From positions 1,358,554 through 1,422,553 of the forward strand of contig NZ_AZUQ01000001.1 of assembly GCF_000527155.1 (NCBI RefSeq): 64,000 nucleotides of DNA. The letters are read 5' to 3'. This DNA is from Haloglycomyces albus DSM 45210. Lineage in GTDB: Bacteria > Actinomycetota > Actinomycetes > Mycobacteriales > Micromonosporaceae. The notes beneath the pieces were generated by a model, which saw only the letters and a program-made list of their open reading frames with translations, searched no databases and was not told where the DNA came from. Made by a program: the position numbers and the translations under genes. Positions 62,842-64,000 of the stretch are shown here, one piece after another; the stretch's first letter is position 1, and every line of letters starts with the position of its first letter.

Positions 62842-63390
62842 GTGGTGCTGGTATCGGCCGTATTCTTGGGAGGTTGTATGACTGATTCGAACAACGCTGA
62901 GCATGCTGCACAGCATGATTTCGATCAGAGTGACGTGTGGCAGCGCCTAGAGTCGGCCATCGACGAGACGCTCGCCGTATTTCCCGAACGACCGGAGAAA
63001 TTCGAGTCACGTATCCTGCTGAGTTTCGACGACACGTGCGCCCACCACAACCACGCCCAATACGAGCTGCGGTATCGCTTCACCCTGGACGATTCCAGGA
63101 GCACAGCGGTACGTCTGGACAACTACGACGCCTTGCACGCTAAATGGGCGTTGGCCGGGTTCAATGTGCACGGAGTCGACGAACCGTCCGGCAAACTCGG
63201 TGCCGACCGCAATATCCAAGGGCTGCGGGAAAGCGACGCGGTCAACGTCTGGTATCGCGTCTGGGGACAGGTGTCGATCCTGGCGCAGACCCGGTGTATC
63301 AACAAGGTGGACAACTGGAATCCACCGTGCCCGGAGCCGCTGCGACCGGTGGAGCGCGACATCGCCTACGAGCGTTACTGCGAAGGCTAG
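62842..63390 (+). CDS. Lipoprotein next to the alpha/beta hydrolase, signal peptide apparently frameshifted
   Basis: The frame from GTG 62842 encodes VVLVSAVFLGGC (lipobox GGC, Cys12) and a 170-residue soluble domain with a Cys pair (RCINKV, PPCPEP). The GTG start leaves no basic n-region. A basic n-region (MNDLRARIRGRW) is encoded just upstream in another frame beginning at ATG 62810, which overlaps the hydrolase stop. A one-base shift within the G-rich run at 62836-62845 would join the two into a normal lipoprotein signal. The soluble domain is unrecognised. Possible immunity or modulator protein for the hydrolase (inference). Confidence 0.7.
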   Translation: MVLVSAVFLGGCMTDSNNAEHAAQHDFDQSDVWQRLESAIDETLAVFPERPEKFESRILLSFDDTCAHHNHAQYELRYRFTLDDSRSTAVRLDNYDALHAKWALAGFNVHGVDEPSGKLGADRNIQGLRESDAVNVWYRVWGQVSILAQTRCINKVDNWNPPCPEPLRPVERDIAYERYCEG

Positions 63391-63424
63391 AACCCCCGGC
63401 ATAGACGCCGCTTCCGTATACAGA

Positions 63425-63463
63425 AAATCGGCCGGCTCCGTAGTTCACGGAACCGGCCGATTT
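63425..63463. terminator. Bidirectional terminator
   Basis: AAATCGGCCGG (63425-63435) pairs with CCGGCCGATTT (63453-63463), with an inner TCCGT/ACGGA pairing. A/T ends on both sides suit both convergent genes, the lipoprotein and the LPVTG protein. Confidence 0.85.
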
Positions 63464-63483
63464 ATATCAGGTATTCGGTTGTC

Positions 63484-64000
63484 CTACTCGGTCCGCACCT
63501 TCTTGGCCCGAGTGAGATACACCAGCGAGACACCGGCGGCCACGAGAGCGGCCGCGAACCACATCAGAGTCGCGTAGTTGTTGCCGGTCACCGGAAGAAC
63601 GTCCTCGTCCTTGTCACCCGGGTCGGACGGCTCCGAAGTCGGATCGCCCGGCGATTCGGTGGGATTCTCCGTGGGGTCCCCGGTCGGCTCCTCGGTGGGG
63701 TCCTCCGTGGGTTCACCTGTGGGCTCTTCGGTCGGATCCTCCGACGGGTCGTCGGTCGGGCTCGGGTCCGGGCCTCCCACTGCGGTCACGCCGATCTGCA
63801 GGCGACCGGACTGGGGATTGTGGCCGATATCGGGCACGCTGCTCTGAACCTCGACCTCACCGGTGTAGGGCTCGTCGCTCGCCCGGCTCTGCGCGCTCGC
63901 ACCGGCTTCGTCGTCCTCGTCGGCCCCGGGCGAGGTGAGCGCAATGAACGTTCCGTCAATGAACCCCAGGTTCGCGGGTCCCGTTACGCCGTCCTTGAGC
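63484..64000 (-). CDS. LPVTG sortase-anchored surface protein, 5'-partial
   Basis: The frame is open to the right edge, so the N-terminus lies outside. What is visible: an exported domain, then Pro/Thr/Glu/Asp repeats of the form (D/E)PTEEPTGEPT spanning about 40 residues, the sorting signal LPVTG, a membrane helix (MWFAAALVAAGVSLVYL) and a basic tail TRAKKVRTE. This is the classical wall-attachment signal for a class E/D-like sortase. The repeats form a stalk through the wall. Function of the missing exported domain unknown. Confidence 0.9.
   Translation of the reverse strand, partial: LKDGVTGPANLGFIDGTFIALTSPGADEDDEAGASAQSRASDEPYTGEVEVQSSVPDIGHNPQSGRLQIGVTAVGGPDPSPTDDPSEDPTEEPTGEPTEDPTEEPTGDPTENPTESPGDPTSEPSDPGDKDEDVLPVTGNNYATLMWFAAALVAAGVSLVYLTRAKKVRTE

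Noticed and set aside
63600-63770. Tandem repeats resembling a CRISPR array
   Set aside because: They are in-frame codon repeats for a Pro/Thr/Glu stalk of the LPVTG protein, with no constant-length spacers.

Overview
The window looks like chromosomal DNA of a high-GC Gram-positive bacterium (Actinomycetota), at a moderate GC level (around 60% by eye, not computed). The case rests on gene families largely restricted to that phylum: the septation protein SepH, DUF3027, DUF2530, DUF4192 and DUF4244 proteins, an actinobacterial Tad/Flp pilus operon with an Ssd/CpaE-like ATPase, WXG-like type VII substrates, mycobacterial-type SerC and the CitA-type citrate synthase. Menaquinone appears to be made by the futalosine route (mqnB, mqnD). 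Exported proteins are strikingly Asp/Glu-rich, which would suit a halophile. A Glycomycetaceae member such as Haloglycomyces is my best guess, but this is inference.

Layout. 1-0.9 kb: the end of a murJ-like flippase, a tRNA-Ser 3'-end remnant and two strong hairpins. 0.9-5.7 kb: an LCP cell-wall ligase, a zinc-ribbon protein, two lipoproteins and glyA. 6-11.8 kb: a membrane protein that overlaps antisense the end of a complete Tad operon (ssd, tadA, tadB, tadC, Flp-like pilin, two TadE-like proteins). 12.4-20.1 kb: a long coiled-coil DivIVA-like protein, aldose epimerase, citA, a PIG-L/propeller hydrolase and serC. 20-30.8 kb: a fructosamine-kinase-like protein, a miniature UvrD-like helicase, a MinD/ParA-like ATPase, dnaE, a DUF4192 gene and dnaB, with three groups of DnaA boxes in intergenic DNA (two in this stretch, one at 12 kb). 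31-38 kb: a dicarboxylate symporter, a crcB pair, an aminotransferase with a D-Ala-D-Ala ligase, larE and a cold-shock protein. 38-42.3 kb: mqnD/mqnB, DUF3027, DUF2530 and sepH. 42.7-51 kb: an MFS exporter, a lipoprotein, purM/purF, a surface protein, a sterol-carrier-like protein and arcA. 51-60 kb: a large secreted subtilase, a DUF1707 protein, several small membrane proteins, a TPR protein and a methyltransferase. 60.5-64 kb: a WXG-like protein, a type VII-style alpha/beta hydrolase, a lipoprotein, and the end of an LPVTG sortase substrate.

The most unusual signals are non-coding. Two copies of one structured element lie directly behind the stop codons of citA and sepH. They share a nearly identical tail of about 49 nt, but their 17-bp inverted-repeat arms differ completely in sequence while staying perfectly self-complementary. 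A phased array of DnaA boxes lies between dnaB and its neighbour, with further tandem boxes near dnaE and upstream of the Tad operon. The 60.5-63.4 kb cluster resembles a type VII lipase effector module with an adjacent lipoprotein, whose signal peptide appears split by a frameshift.

Replication genes (dnaE, dnaB), division/polarity factors (sepH, the DivIVA-like protein) and envelope genes (murJ, LCP, ddl, sortase substrate) dominate the stretch, consistent with core chromosome. No rRNA, complete tRNA, insertion sequence, phage or CRISPR array was found.
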